Below are positions 1-8,023 of a stretch of 40,341 nt of DNA, piece after piece. The position numbers and the translations under genes were made by a program. The notes below the pieces were generated by a model that had not been told where the DNA came from, made no database searches, and worked only from the letters and a program-made list of their open reading frames with translations. Source of the stretch: an uncultured Fenollaria sp. Lineage in GTDB: Bacteria > Bacillota > Clostridia > Tissierellales > Peptoniphilaceae. Within the stretch, counting starts at the first letter, position 1. Each line of letters begins with the position of its first letter. Where the stretch lies: contig NZ_CAMJVK010000008.1 in NCBI RefSeq assembly GCF_946221515.1, positions 1-40,341 of the forward strand. Reading direction: 5' to 3'.

Positions 1-63
1 ATATCCAATGTTACAAATGAGCATATAACTACATTATAAAAGAAATTTCACAAATAAAAATCC

Positions 64-92
64 TTGACAATTGGACAAAAATATTCTATAAT
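64..92 (+). promoter_or_regulatory. Consensus sigma-A promoter of the surface-protein gene
   Basis: TTGACA at 64-69 and TATAAT at 87-92 are both perfect consensus with a 17-nt spacer. Transcription should start near position 99, which leaves a leader of about 200 nt before the start codon, much longer than the other leaders in this window. Confidence 0.85.
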
Positions 93-97
93 TTAAT

Positions 98-229
98 AAA
101 AGCAATATATTATTTTATCAGAGTAGAATATTTGCTTTTAATAATTCTTTAATCATATATTTTATGAAAAGTTTAGATGTATGTAAATTTGGTCGTGAAG
201 GAGGATTGAGTTTATCAAGACGCATATAG
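98..229 (+). other. Long structured leader with candidate mini-ORF, function unknown
   Basis: The transcript leader holds an imperfect hairpin (AAAAGCAA at 98-105 against TTTGCTTTT ending near 140). It then has a 21-codon open frame at 164-229 with no Shine-Dalgarno before its ATG. Inside that frame is a strong AAGGAGG (198-204) that is not followed by any start codon at normal distance. A short stem TTGA/TCAA (207-217) and GTC/GAC pairing around it suggest RNA structure. The mini-ORF uses CGT/CGC arginine codons, whereas the large genes here mostly use AGA, which argues for RNA rather than coding function. I cannot match it to a riboswitch class I know. Confidence 0.3.
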
Positions 230-301
230 CGAAACTTTTAAAAATATATACATATATATAAAGGAAATAAAAAATATATATAAAGAAAGGATATGAAATT
301 T

Positions 302-3300
302 ATGAAAATGAAAAAAACAAAAATTTTAGGCTTAGTCTTAGCCTTAATCATGTTTTTCACAAACCTTCCATTTGGAAGCGGCATAGTACATGCTGAAGGG
401 GAAGATGATGTAGAAATTAATTTGGATAATTTTCCGGATGCAAAATTTAGAGAATATATAAATGATAACATTGATAAAGACGGCAATGGATCACTAAGTA
501 AAGCAGAACGTGAAGCTGTTACACAGATTAAAGTAGGACGTACAGACTATAACGATACTCAATATGATAATTTGGTAGGACTAAAATATTTTCCTAACTT
601 GCAAACACTAATTTGTTTTGATAATGATATGGACGAGTTAAATTTAAGTGAAAATACAGAGCTTACTTACCTAGACTGTTCTCAAAATAATCTAAGAAAT
701 ACTTTAGATTTAAGTAAAAACAAAAAACTTAAAACACTTATTTGTAGAAATAATAAAATTGAAACATTAAACTTGGAAAATAATGCTGCACTAAAAAAAT
801 TAGAATTTACAAATAACAGAGTTAAAAATCTTGATTTAAGCAAAAATACTAATCTAATTGAACTAGTTTGTGAAAATAACAATTTAGAAAGTTTAGATTT
901 AATCAATAATACGAAGCTAAAAATATTAAATTTCAAATTAAATGGCATTAAAAATCCTGATTTAAGCAGCAATTTGGAGCTTAGTGAACTAAATTGCCAA
1001 CAAAACTCGAATCTTGGAAAGTTGGATTTGAGTAGTAATAAAAAACTTACAAAATTAGATTGTTTCTTTTGCGGACTTACAGAATTAAAACTAGCAGATA
1101 ATAATGAGCTTAAAGAACTTAAATGTAATGGAAATCAACTTACTGAACTTGACTTAAGCACAAGTCCAAAACTTACTTATGTTAAGTGTCAAGCCAATAA
1201 ACTTAAAAAGCTAGATTTAAGCAAGAACTTAGAACTTGATGATTTTAATTGTTCTGAAAACCAATTAACTTCTTTAGATTTATCTAAAAATACTAAGTTA
1301 AATACATTTACAGGTTATTTGCAAAACTATACTGTTACACTAGCGCCAGGCGCTGAGTACATCAAAGCTAGTGACTTGCCAGAAGGAATTGATTTTACTA
1401 AGGTTATTAGTAAATCAAATATTAATAGCGTGGAAACTGATAGTTTTAAATTAAAAGCAAATGCAAAATATATTGAATATGAATATAATACTGGCAATAA
1501 TGATAAAAAATTAGGCGTTAAAATCAATATAATTCATTATAATAAAATGATAGTATTAAAAGACCCGGACTTAATTTATACAGAGGGAGATAAGCTAGAC
1601 CTATCTAAGCTAGAAGTTCAATTAGAAGATGATGAAGGAAATAAAATAGTTGTACCTTTTTCTAAATTCCAATATTACAACATAAGAACTAATATTGCTG
1701 ATAAAACTGAACTTGTAAGAACTGAACATAACGAACAACCAATTAAAATAAAATTAGAGAGTTTAAATGCGGAAACAAATAAGTTAACAGTAAACGAAAG
1801 AAAATTTAATCCTAATAATGTAGTTAAGCTAAAAGTTAAAACTCAACCTGTGAAATTAGAATACACAGAAGGGGATAAACTTAACTTAGCAGGTTTAGAA
1901 GTGACTTTAATTGATAATTTTGGAAAAGAAAAAGATGTAGCTTTAGCAGATTTTGACGATTATCAAATCACAACAGATCCAGCAGATAATATAGCTTTAA
2001 CATTAGAAAAAAACGCAACAGCTATTATAGTTAAAAAAGGAAATGCAACTGATGCAACTAATACATTAAAAGTAGAAGAAAAAGCCTTCGATCCTGATCA
2101 TGTAAAGAGTATAACTGTTAAGGAACAACCAACAAAATTAGAATACACTGAAGGACAAAACTTAGATTTAACTGGCTTAGAAGTAACATTAACAGATGAT
2201 TTTGGCAAAATTAAAGATGTTGCATTTAAAGATTTTGACACTTATCAAATTAAAGCAACACCAGCAAATGGAACAGCGTTAACAGTAGTTGCTCACAATG
2301 GAAGACCAGTTGCATTAACAAAAGGCAATCTAGAACCAGCAAAAACAGAAAATCTAACAGTTAATGCAAGAGTTTTTGATCCAGATCGTGTAGAAAGCAT
2401 AAAAGTTACAAAAGAACCAGATAAAATAATTTATACTGAAGGAGATAATCTTGTCTTAACAGGATTAGTAGTAACTTTAACTGATAATCAAGGAACAACA
2501 AAAGAAGTTCTATTTGCAAATTTTGAAACATATGACTTAGTAGCAACACCAGCAAATGAAACAGCTTTAACAGTTGCTGATCATAATGGAAAAACAGTTA
2601 AAATAACAAAAGGCAATTTAAGTGCAGAAACAAAAGCATTGACTGTTAATAGTAAAGATTTTGATCTAAATAACGTAGAAAAAATTGAAGTTTTAGAACA
2701 ACCTTCAAATTTAATTTACACAGAAGGAGAAAATTTAAATTTAGCTGGCTTAAAAGTAAAATTAACTGACAATAAAGGTAACGTAAAAGAAGTATCATTT
2801 GAAAAATTTGAAGCAAATGGTATAAAAACAGATCCCGCAAACGATGCAGATTTAAAAGTAGCTGACAATGGAAAGACTGTTACAATAACAAAAGGTAAAG
2901 GAAGAGCAGAAACTGATCCATTAACAGTAAATCCAAAAGTATTTGATTCGCAAAATATAGCAAAAATTGAAGTTAAAACACAACCTAAACTAGATTATAC
3001 TGAAGACGATAAGTTAAATCTATCTGAATTAGTAGTAACATTAACAGACAATCATGGTTTAAAGGAAGACGTAGCTTTTGAAAACTTTGCACAATATGGT
3101 TTAACAGCTATACCATCAAATAATACAACATTAGCAGTTTCTGACGATGGAAAGAAAATTATAATAACAAAAGACAATTTACCACCAGCAGAAACAAATG
3201 CGTTAACAGTAAAAGCAAAAGAAAATCCACCAACACCAACAGATCCAAAGATAATTGGACCAGTTGATCCAAATGCTCCAGGAACAACAGTATCAAATCC

Positions 3301-4327
3301 AAATGAATACTGGACAGTAACATTTGTATCAGAAGATACAAATAAAGGAACTGTAGATGCAGCTAACACTTTCTATATCCCGATGACAGAAAATAAAAAA
3401 TTATCTGATTTAAAAGCTCCAGCAGTAAAAGCAAAACCAGGCTTTGAATTTTACAAGTGGGATACAGCTTTAAACACTAATATTGATAAAAACTTAACTG
3501 TAAAAGCTATATTTAAAGCAAAAGGAAATACACCAAATCCACCAAAGCCTCAAGATCCAGACCAAGAAGCTAGAGATTATTGGATAATCAGATTCATATC
3601 AGATAATCCATACGGAGGATATATTGGATACAGCGATACTGTACGTATTGAAAAGAACAGAGGATATAGAATTGAGGACTTAGCAAGACTTGCTCCAGAA
3701 GCTATACCTTACAGCGGATACGAGTTTGCTGGATGGTCACCTTATCTATATGGCAATAAAGCTATTATTAATGAGGATATGGATATATACGCTAGATTTG
3801 AAGAAATTTATGTGCCAAGATATTCATACGAAAGACGTAGACCTCGTAGAATTGATGATGACAGAGACGATAGAGATGATAGTAAAGAAGAAAAACCTGT
3901 AGAAGTTAATGAGTATGATAAGCTTGAAGCAATACTATTTATTAATGACAGCATTATGCAAAAATCAGTAAATGGTGTTGTAAGCCAAGTTAGGATGGAC
4001 ATAGCTCCATTCATCTATCAATCTAGAACAATGCTTCCAATACGTTTTGTTGCTGAAGCATTAGGATTTATGGTAACTTGGGATGCAAATACAAGAACTG
4101 TATATCTTGTTGACAAGGAAAACATCGTTCAAATCCCTGTTGATACAAACAATATAATTGTTAATGGAAAGGCATTTGTAAGTGATGTTAAACCTATGAT
4201 TAAAAATAACAGAACTATGCTTCCTGTAGCGAATGTTGCAAGAGCTTTAGGCCTTCAAGACGGCAAGGACATCTTATGGGATGCAGCTATGAAGTTTGTT
4301 ACTCTTAGAAGAAACGTTTTAAAATAA
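302..4327 (+). CDS. Large secreted modular surface protein (LRR, Ig-like repeats, InlB-type repeats, CuAO-like domain)
   Basis: Probable adhesin or surface-interaction protein, about 1341 residues. An N-terminal signal peptide ends near the VHA-EG site. Next comes an FPD..FREYI segment with an EF-hand-like DKDGNGSLSKAE motif (about residues 45-75), then roughly 21-residue leucine-rich repeats of the LDLSKNxxLxxLxCxxN type (about 95-345). Six Ig-like repeats of 88-96 residues follow, each opening with a ..QP..LxYTEGDxLNL pattern (about 416-974), then two InlB B-type repeats starting with YW (about 1003 and 1093). An Arg/Asp-rich linker leads to a C-terminal copper-amine-oxidase-N-like domain with two RTMLP motifs (about 1210-1341). 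There is no LPXTG signal, so attachment may use the terminal domain (inference). ATG at 302 is preferred because AAAGGA (286-291) is only 1 nt from the ATG at 293 and 10 nt from 302. Confidence 0.85.
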   Translation: MKMKKTKILGLVLALIMFFTNLPFGSGIVHAEGEDDVEINLDNFPDAKFREYINDNIDKDGNGSLSKAEREAVTQIKVGRTDYNDTQYDNLVGLKYFPNLQTLICFDNDMDELNLSENTELTYLDCSQNNLRNTLDLSKNKKLKTLICRNNKIETLNLENNAALKKLEFTNNRVKNLDLSKNTNLIELVCENNNLESLDLINNTKLKILNFKLNGIKNPDLSSNLELSELNCQQNSNLGKLDLSSNKKLTKLDCFFCGLTELKLADNNELKELKCNGNQLTELDLSTSPKLTYVKCQANKLKKLDLSKNLELDDFNCSENQLTSLDLSKNTKLNTFTGYLQNYTVTLAPGAEYIKASDLPEGIDFTKVISKSNINSVETDSFKLKANAKYIEYEYNTGNNDKKLGVKINIIHYNKMIVLKDPDLIYTEGDKLDLSKLEVQLEDDEGNKIVVPFSKFQYYNIRTNIADKTELVRTEHNEQPIKIKLESLNAETNKLTVNERKFNPNNVVKLKVKTQPVKLEYTEGDKLNLAGLEVTLIDNFGKEKDVALADFDDYQITTDPADNIALTLEKNATAIIVKKGNATDATNTLKVEEKAFDPDHVKSITVKEQPTKLEYTEGQNLDLTGLEVTLTDDFGKIKDVAFKDFDTYQIKATPANGTALTVVAHNGRPVALTKGNLEPAKTENLTVNARVFDPDRVESIKVTKEPDKIIYTEGDNLVLTGLVVTLTDNQGTTKEVLFANFETYDLVATPANETALTVADHNGKTVKITKGNLSAETKALTVNSKDFDLNNVEKIEVLEQPSNLIYTEGENLNLAGLKVKLTDNKGNVKEVSFEKFEANGIKTDPANDADLKVADNGKTVTITKGKGRAETDPLTVNPKVFDSQNIAKIEVKTQPKLDYTEDDKLNLSELVVTLTDNHGLKEDVAFENFAQYGLTAIPSNNTTLAVSDDGKKIIITKDNLPPAETNALTVKAKENPPTPTDPKIIGPVDPNAPGTTVSNPNEYWTVTFVSEDTNKGTVDAANTFYIPMTENKKLSDLKAPAVKAKPGFEFYKWDTALNTNIDKNLTVKAIFKAKGNTPNPPKPQDPDQEARDYWIIRFISDNPYGGYIGYSDTVRIEKNRGYRIEDLARLAPEAIPYSGYEFAGWSPYLYGNKAIINEDMDIYARFEEIYVPRYSYERRRPRRIDDDRDDRDDSKEEKPVEVNEYDKLEAILFINDSIMQKSVNGVVSQVRMDIAPFIYQSRTMLPIRFVAEALGFMVTWDANTRTVYLVDKENIVQIPVDTNNIIVNGKAFVSDVKPMIKNNRTMLPVANVARALGLQDGKDILWDAAMKFVTLRRNVLK
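1547..3220 (+). repeat. Six tandem Ig-like domain repeats (~285 bp each)
   Basis: Units begin near 1547, 1820, 2102, 2390, 2675 and 2957, each about 265-290 bp. They share the protein pattern (V/I)xxIxVxxQPxxLxYTEGDxLxLxxLxVxLTDxxG near the start and a LTVNxxxFDPxx ending. Units 2 to 5 are most alike; units 1 and 6 are more divergent, as is usual at the ends of an array that grows and shrinks by recombination between inner copies. Confidence 0.85.
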
Positions 4328-4337
4328 GATTTTGTTT

Positions 4338-4369
4338 AAAGAGCTAGATTGATTTCTGGCTCTTTTTTT
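4338..4369 (+). terminator. Intrinsic terminator after the surface-protein gene
   Basis: The 11-bp stem AAAGAGCTAGA/TCTGGCTCTTT (one G-U pair) has a 6-nt loop and runs into a T tract. It separates the surface-protein gene from the next transcription unit. Confidence 0.9.
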
Positions 4370-4397
4370 GCGCCTAAAATGCTTTTTGTGATATAAT
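4368..4397 (+). promoter_or_regulatory. Extended -10 promoter for the DUF6873-hisS unit
   Basis: TATAAT at 4392-4397 is preceded by TGTGA, an extended -10 of the TGn type. A weak -35 (TTGCGC, 4368-4373) lies 18 nt upstream, overlapping the end of the previous terminator. The start site would fall near 4404, giving a leader of only about 10 nt. Confidence 0.55.
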
Positions 4398-4413
4398 TGA
4401 TTCAGGTGATAAA

Positions 4414-5112
4414 ATGATTGCTATAGTCGACAAGGCTTACTACGATATTCTTCGTGATAATCTTAGTGAATTTAATATAAAGGCTTTTCCATCGTATGAG
4501 AGCAAAATTTTGAAAGGGGCGGTCGCGACTCATCCTGACATGTCGCTTTTTAAGTACGATGAGGAGATTTTAATTGCAAGCCGCGAGTCTTTTGAGTATT
4601 ATAGTGAGATCTTTAAAGCTACCAAGATAAAAATCATTAATGCAAATGAAGATCCTTTCGAAAACTATCCAGGCGATGTGAAGTTTAATGCGCTTCGTGT
4701 GGGAGAGCACTTGATTTGCAAGAAGGATGCATGTGCTGATGAAATAATGAATCGTTTTGATGGGGGCAAGACCATTAACTCATCGCAAGGCTATGTGAAA
4801 TGCTCTGTGATTGACATAGGAAGCGAATATTTTGTGACGGACGACAAATATTTGCAAAAAATTATTAATGGGCTTGGTCATAAAAGTATTTTACTAGAAA
4901 AAGGTCTTGTAAAGATTAAGGACTATGACTATGGCTTTATAGGCGGCGCGAGTGGCTATGCGAGTGATAAGATATTTTTAACGGGTCTTATTAAAGACGA
5001 GGCAAATAGGAATCGTCTTGAAGAATTTGCACGAGAAATCAATAAAGAATTGATTTATTTAACGGAATATGATATATTTGATGTAGGAACTTTGATGATA
5101 ATGGAGGATTAA
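4414..5112 (+). CDS. DUF6873-type protein, pentein (guanidino-modifying-enzyme) fold
   Basis: A soluble 232-residue protein with no signal peptide. Segments THPDM (about residue 39), YPGDVKFN (about 88), QGYVKCSV (about 128) and GFIGGASG (about 170) match my memory of the DUF6873 family, which is assigned a guanidino-modifying-enzyme (pentein) fold. The Cys in KCSV and the conserved Asp/His residues would be candidates for the active site, but I know no established substrate. The gene is one nucleotide upstream of hisS and surely co-transcribed with it. AGGTGAT at 4404-4410 supports the ATG. Function unproven; family call from pattern recognition only. Confidence 0.6.
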   Translation: MIAIVDKAYYDILRDNLSEFNIKAFPSYESKILKGAVATHPDMSLFKYDEEILIASRESFEYYSEIFKATKIKIINANEDPFENYPGDVKFNALRVGEHLICKKDACADEIMNRFDGGKTINSSQGYVKCSVIDIGSEYFVTDDKYLQKIINGLGHKSILLEKGLVKIKDYDYGFIGGASGYASDKIFLTGLIKDEANRNRLEEFAREINKELIYLTEYDIFDVGTLMIMED

Positions 5113-5113
5113 T

Positions 5114-6415
5114 ATGCTAGTAAAACCATCGATATTGCCAGGTACTATGGAACTTTTACCTCATGAGCAATTGATTTTTAATAAGATGAAGGACATAATT
5201 AGAGAAACTTATGAACTTTTCTCTTTTTTACCTATAGATACGCCTGCTTTGGAGAAGACTGAGATACTTCTTGCTAAGGGCGGCGGTGAAACTGAAAAGC
5301 AAATTTACAATATTGCAAATACTTCGACTGATACATCTTTGCGCTTTGACTTGACTGTGCCTCTTGCAAGATACGTGAGTATGCACGAGCACGAGCTTAA
5401 GTTTCCGTTCAAGAGGTATCAAATCGCTAAGGTTTATAGGGGCGAGAGGAACCAAAAAGGTAGATACAGAGAGTTTTACCAATGTGACTGCGACATCATA
5501 GGCGATGAAAAGCTTTCGAACTTCTACGATGCAGAGCTTGTTAAGATCATTAGCATTATATTTAAAAAGTTTGGTTTTGATAGATTCACTATCATGATTA
5601 ACAATAGAAATATTATGAATGGCTTCTTAAAGAGCCAAGGCGTTGAAGATACTGTAGAGGCTGTTCGTGCACTTGATAAGTACGACAAGATTGGCAGAGA
5701 AAGTCTTGAAGAGCTGCTTCTTAATCAAGGTATAAAGGCTGATGCTGTTAAAGAGATTATTGCTCTTATTGAGTTTGAAGGAAGTAATGAAGAAACTATC
5801 AACTACCTTGAAGGACTTGGTATAGATAACGAAACTTTCTTAAAAGGTCTTGCTGAGATGAAAGAAGTTTTAGAGAACATCAAGTTATTTAAAGTTGATG
5901 AAAATAATTACAAGTTCACTCTTAAATTACAAAGAGGACTTGATTACTACACATCAACTGTAATCGAAACTGTTCTTGATGACTACAAGGAGCTTGGTAG
6001 CGTCGCTGGAGGCGGTAGCTACGAAAATCTTACTCAGTTCTACTCAAAAAGAGAGCTTCCTGGCGTTGGCATATCCATCGGCTTAACAAGACTATTCTTC
6101 CAATTAAGTGAAAAGAACATACTTCCTAAATTTGATAGCGGAGAAAAATCATTCTTAGTCGCTCCACTTGATATAGATATGAGCTACGCCATAAGCGTGT
6201 TAAATGAATTACACGAGCTAGGCGTGAACTCAGAAGTCCTTTACTCCAAGATGAAGATGAAGAAGATATTTGATTTTGCAGAAAGCTATAGCTTTGACTA
6301 CATCATCTTCTTAGGACAAGAGGAGCTTGATAATAAGAAATTATCAGTAAGAGACCTAAAGAGCAAAGAGAATTTAACTTTGAGCATAGACGAATTGAAA
6401 ACTTTGATAAAATAA
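5114..6415 (+). CDS. hisS: Histidine--tRNA ligase
   Basis: Class II aminoacyl-tRNA synthetase that charges tRNA-His, 433 residues, normal length. Visible are the motif 2 arginine loop in RGERNQKGRYREFYQCD (about residues 117-133), the HisRS signature RGLDYYTSTV (about 276) and motif 3 GVGISIGLTRL (about 323). A C-terminal anticodon-binding domain (about 340-433) begins SFLVAPLD. The presence of the RGLDYY histidine-binding loop and the anticodon domain favours HisRS over the paralogue HisZ. AGGA before ATG 5114 is the ribosome site. No T-box leader precedes it; it depends on the promoter upstream of the DUF6873-like gene. Followed by a strong terminator. Confidence 0.93.
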   Translation: MLVKPSILPGTMELLPHEQLIFNKMKDIIRETYELFSFLPIDTPALEKTEILLAKGGGETEKQIYNIANTSTDTSLRFDLTVPLARYVSMHEHELKFPFKRYQIAKVYRGERNQKGRYREFYQCDCDIIGDEKLSNFYDAELVKIISIIFKKFGFDRFTIMINNRNIMNGFLKSQGVEDTVEAVRALDKYDKIGRESLEELLLNQGIKADAVKEIIALIEFEGSNEETINYLEGLGIDNETFLKGLAEMKEVLENIKLFKVDENNYKFTLKLQRGLDYYTSTVIETVLDDYKELGSVAGGGSYENLTQFYSKRELPGVGISIGLTRLFFQLSEKNILPKFDSGEKSFLVAPLDIDMSYAISVLNELHELGVNSEVLYSKMKMKKIFDFAESYSFDYIIFLGQEELDNKKLSVRDLKSKENLTLSIDELKTLIK

Positions 6416-6419
6416 ATCT

Positions 6420-6450
6420 ATCCCTATACGCATATGTATAGGGATTTTTT
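6420..6450 (+). terminator. Intrinsic terminator after hisS
   Basis: Perfect stem ATCCCTATAC / GTATAGGGAT with a 6-nt loop (gcatat), followed by a run of T. Confidence 0.93.
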
Positions 6451-6469
6451 ACATTTGTTAAAGTACTAC

Positions 6470-6499
6470 TTGAATGTAGCTTGTCGTTTGTGGTATAAT
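6470..6499 (+). promoter_or_regulatory. Promoter of the DUF3298-like/purine operon
   Basis: TTGAAT (6470-6475), an 18-nt spacer and TATAAT (6494-6499) with an upstream TGTGG, so an extended -10. The predicted start (about 6506) is almost at the ribosome site. It is the only clear promoter I find before purE, so it probably also drives the purine genes. Confidence 0.75.
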
Positions 6500-6513
6500 A
6501 ATTTAGAGGTGGT

Positions 6514-7521
6514 ATGATGAAAAAGCTTTTATTAATACTTTTATCTGCTCTAATGTTTTTGATGAGTTTTACTTCTTATGCAAAAAACATTGAAGAATCA
6601 AAAATAAATAAAATATCAGGCCTTGTTAACTCAGATTTAGAAGATAAAGTTCTTGAAGTAGAAGGCAAGAAAGACTCAGCAAAGGCTTTATTCATACCGG
6701 CAAGAGAGGTATTTACAAAGCTAAACTTCGACATCTATTGGAACGGGGAGGACAAGTCTTGCTATTTCAAAAAAGGTATCAAGAACATAAAGGTAAAGCT
6801 TGGTTCGAAGATCTATACAACATCAAATAAGAACAGAATTGAGCTTGACTATGCACCTATGCTTATAGATATGAAGATGTATCTACCTATAGACGTTCTA
6901 TACTATCTGCTTGACTACGATACATTTATCGTCGCCGACACTATATATATAAGAAACGCAATAGATGGCATAAAGACTGGTATAGTGAACGAAGCAAAAT
7001 ATAGTCTTGCTTATCCAGTATTTTTCAGTACTGAAGATGTTAAGAGAGCTTATAGAAATAATATTAACGAGCAAATCAAGAAATTTGTTGACGAGCAAGT
7101 TGAAAAGGCAAAGAACGATGCTAAGCTTAAGAAAATGTATTTCACATACGATATTGCTAGATCGGATGATAGCTTGGTATCATTATGCTTTTACATCAAT
7201 AACGTCTACAATGATGATAGTACTTCGAGCAAATTCTATACAAAGACCTTCAATTTTAATAGCGCTGAAGAGATTGGCTTCGAAGACTTAATCAAGAAAG
7301 AACAAAATGTTAGAGAAACGATACTTGAGGATTTAACTAAGACTGAAGAAGAAAAGAACAGCATTAGAAATAATATCAAAAATTATTACATCGTGGATAA
7401 TTCCATAATCTTGTATTATTACAAGGATGAGGTAGGCAGTTCCAATATAGGATCTCACTACGTTAGAAGCGAGGACCTAAAATTTTATATAAATGAGGAA
7501 TATTTAAAATATTTTAATTAA
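6514..7521 (+). CDS. Secreted protein with CuAO-N-like and DUF3298/RsiV-like domains
   Basis: 335 residues with a signal peptide (MKKLLLILLSALMFLMSFTSYA, about residues 2-23) ending in a plausible SYA-K cleavage site. A copper-amine-oxidase-N-like fold follows (about 48-150: FIPAREVFTKLNFDIYW, then MYLPIDVLYYLL). The remainder (about 160-335: YPVFFSTEDVKRAYRNNINEQIKKFVDEQV and FNFNSAEEIGFEDLI) resembles the DUF3298/PdaC/RsiV C-terminal domain found in anti-sigma factors and lysozyme-binding or deacetylase-associated proteins. There is no catalytic deacetylase domain and no membrane segment beyond the signal. The stop is 14 nt before purE, and purE's AAGGAG overlaps it, so it is the first gene of the purine transcription unit. 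GAGGTG lies at 6506-6511; ATG 6517 is an equally good start. Role unknown; envelope sensing or cell-wall binding is a guess. Confidence 0.7.
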   Translation: MMKKLLLILLSALMFLMSFTSYAKNIEESKINKISGLVNSDLEDKVLEVEGKKDSAKALFIPAREVFTKLNFDIYWNGEDKSCYFKKGIKNIKVKLGSKIYTTSNKNRIELDYAPMLIDMKMYLPIDVLYYLLDYDTFIVADTIYIRNAIDGIKTGIVNEAKYSLAYPVFFSTEDVKRAYRNNINEQIKKFVDEQVEKAKNDAKLKKMYFTYDIARSDDSLVSLCFYINNVYNDDSTSSKFYTKTFNFNSAEEIGFEDLIKKEQNVRETILEDLTKTEEEKNSIRNNIKNYYIVDNSIILYYYKDEVGSSNIGSHYVRSEDLKFYINEEYLKYFN

Positions 7522-7535
7522 AGGAGTGTTATTAT

Positions 7536-8015
7536 ATGAAAGTTGCATTAGTAATGGGCAGCATCTCTGATAAAGAGGTTGTTGAAAAATCACAAAAGGT
7601 ACTTGATGATTTTGGGGTTGAGTATGAGACAAGAGTTATCTCAGCTCACAGAACACCAGAAGTAGCATTTGACTTTGCTAAAAACGCAAAAGCCAATGGT
7701 ATCGAGGCAATCATAACATTTGCAGGTAAGGCTGCACACTTAGGAGGAGTCATAGCAGGACTTAGTACTCTACCAGTTATAGGGGTTCCGGTAAAGAGCT
7801 CTTTAATGGATGGACTTGATTCACTTCTTTCAATAGTTCAAATGCCTAAGGGCGTTCCAGTAGCTACAGTTGCTGTTAATGGCGCTGAAAATGCTGCAAT
7901 ACTAGCTGTACAAATCTTAGCTATCAAATACGATGAACTTGCTAAGAAGCTTGAAGACTACAAGGTACAAATGAGAGATGACATCGTTAAGATCGATGCA
8001 GAGCTTAATAAGTAG
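7536..8015 (+). CDS. purE: N5-carboxyaminoimidazole ribonucleotide mutase / AIR carboxylase subunit PurE
   Basis: Forms 4-carboxy-AIR in de novo purine synthesis. At 159 residues it has the normal length. Class I features are GSISD (residues 9-13), SAHRTP (about 40-45), GKAAHLGG and the LLSIVQMPKGVPVATV block. The GKAAHLGG variant is the one I associate with clostridial PurE. No purK is present in the window. AAGGAG overlaps the stop of the preceding gene. In typical clostridial operons purE is followed by purC and purF; here purM follows 8 nt later. Confidence 0.95.
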   Translation: MKVALVMGSISDKEVVEKSQKVLDDFGVEYETRVISAHRTPEVAFDFAKNAKANGIEAIITFAGKAAHLGGVIAGLSTLPVIGVPVKSSLMDGLDSLLSIVQMPKGVPVATVAVNGAENAAILAVQILAIKYDELAKKLEDYKVQMRDDIVKIDAELNK

Positions 8016-8023
8016 GTAGAGCT

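Noticed and set aside
1547..3220. Tandem repeats as a CRISPR-like or mobile array
   Set aside because: They are in frame, 265-290 bp long and encode repeated Ig-like domains; no spacers.
4280..4327. LPXTG sortase signal at the end of the large surface protein
   Set aside because: The protein ends in the CuAO-like domain with no LPXTG, no hydrophobic segment and no charged sorting tail.
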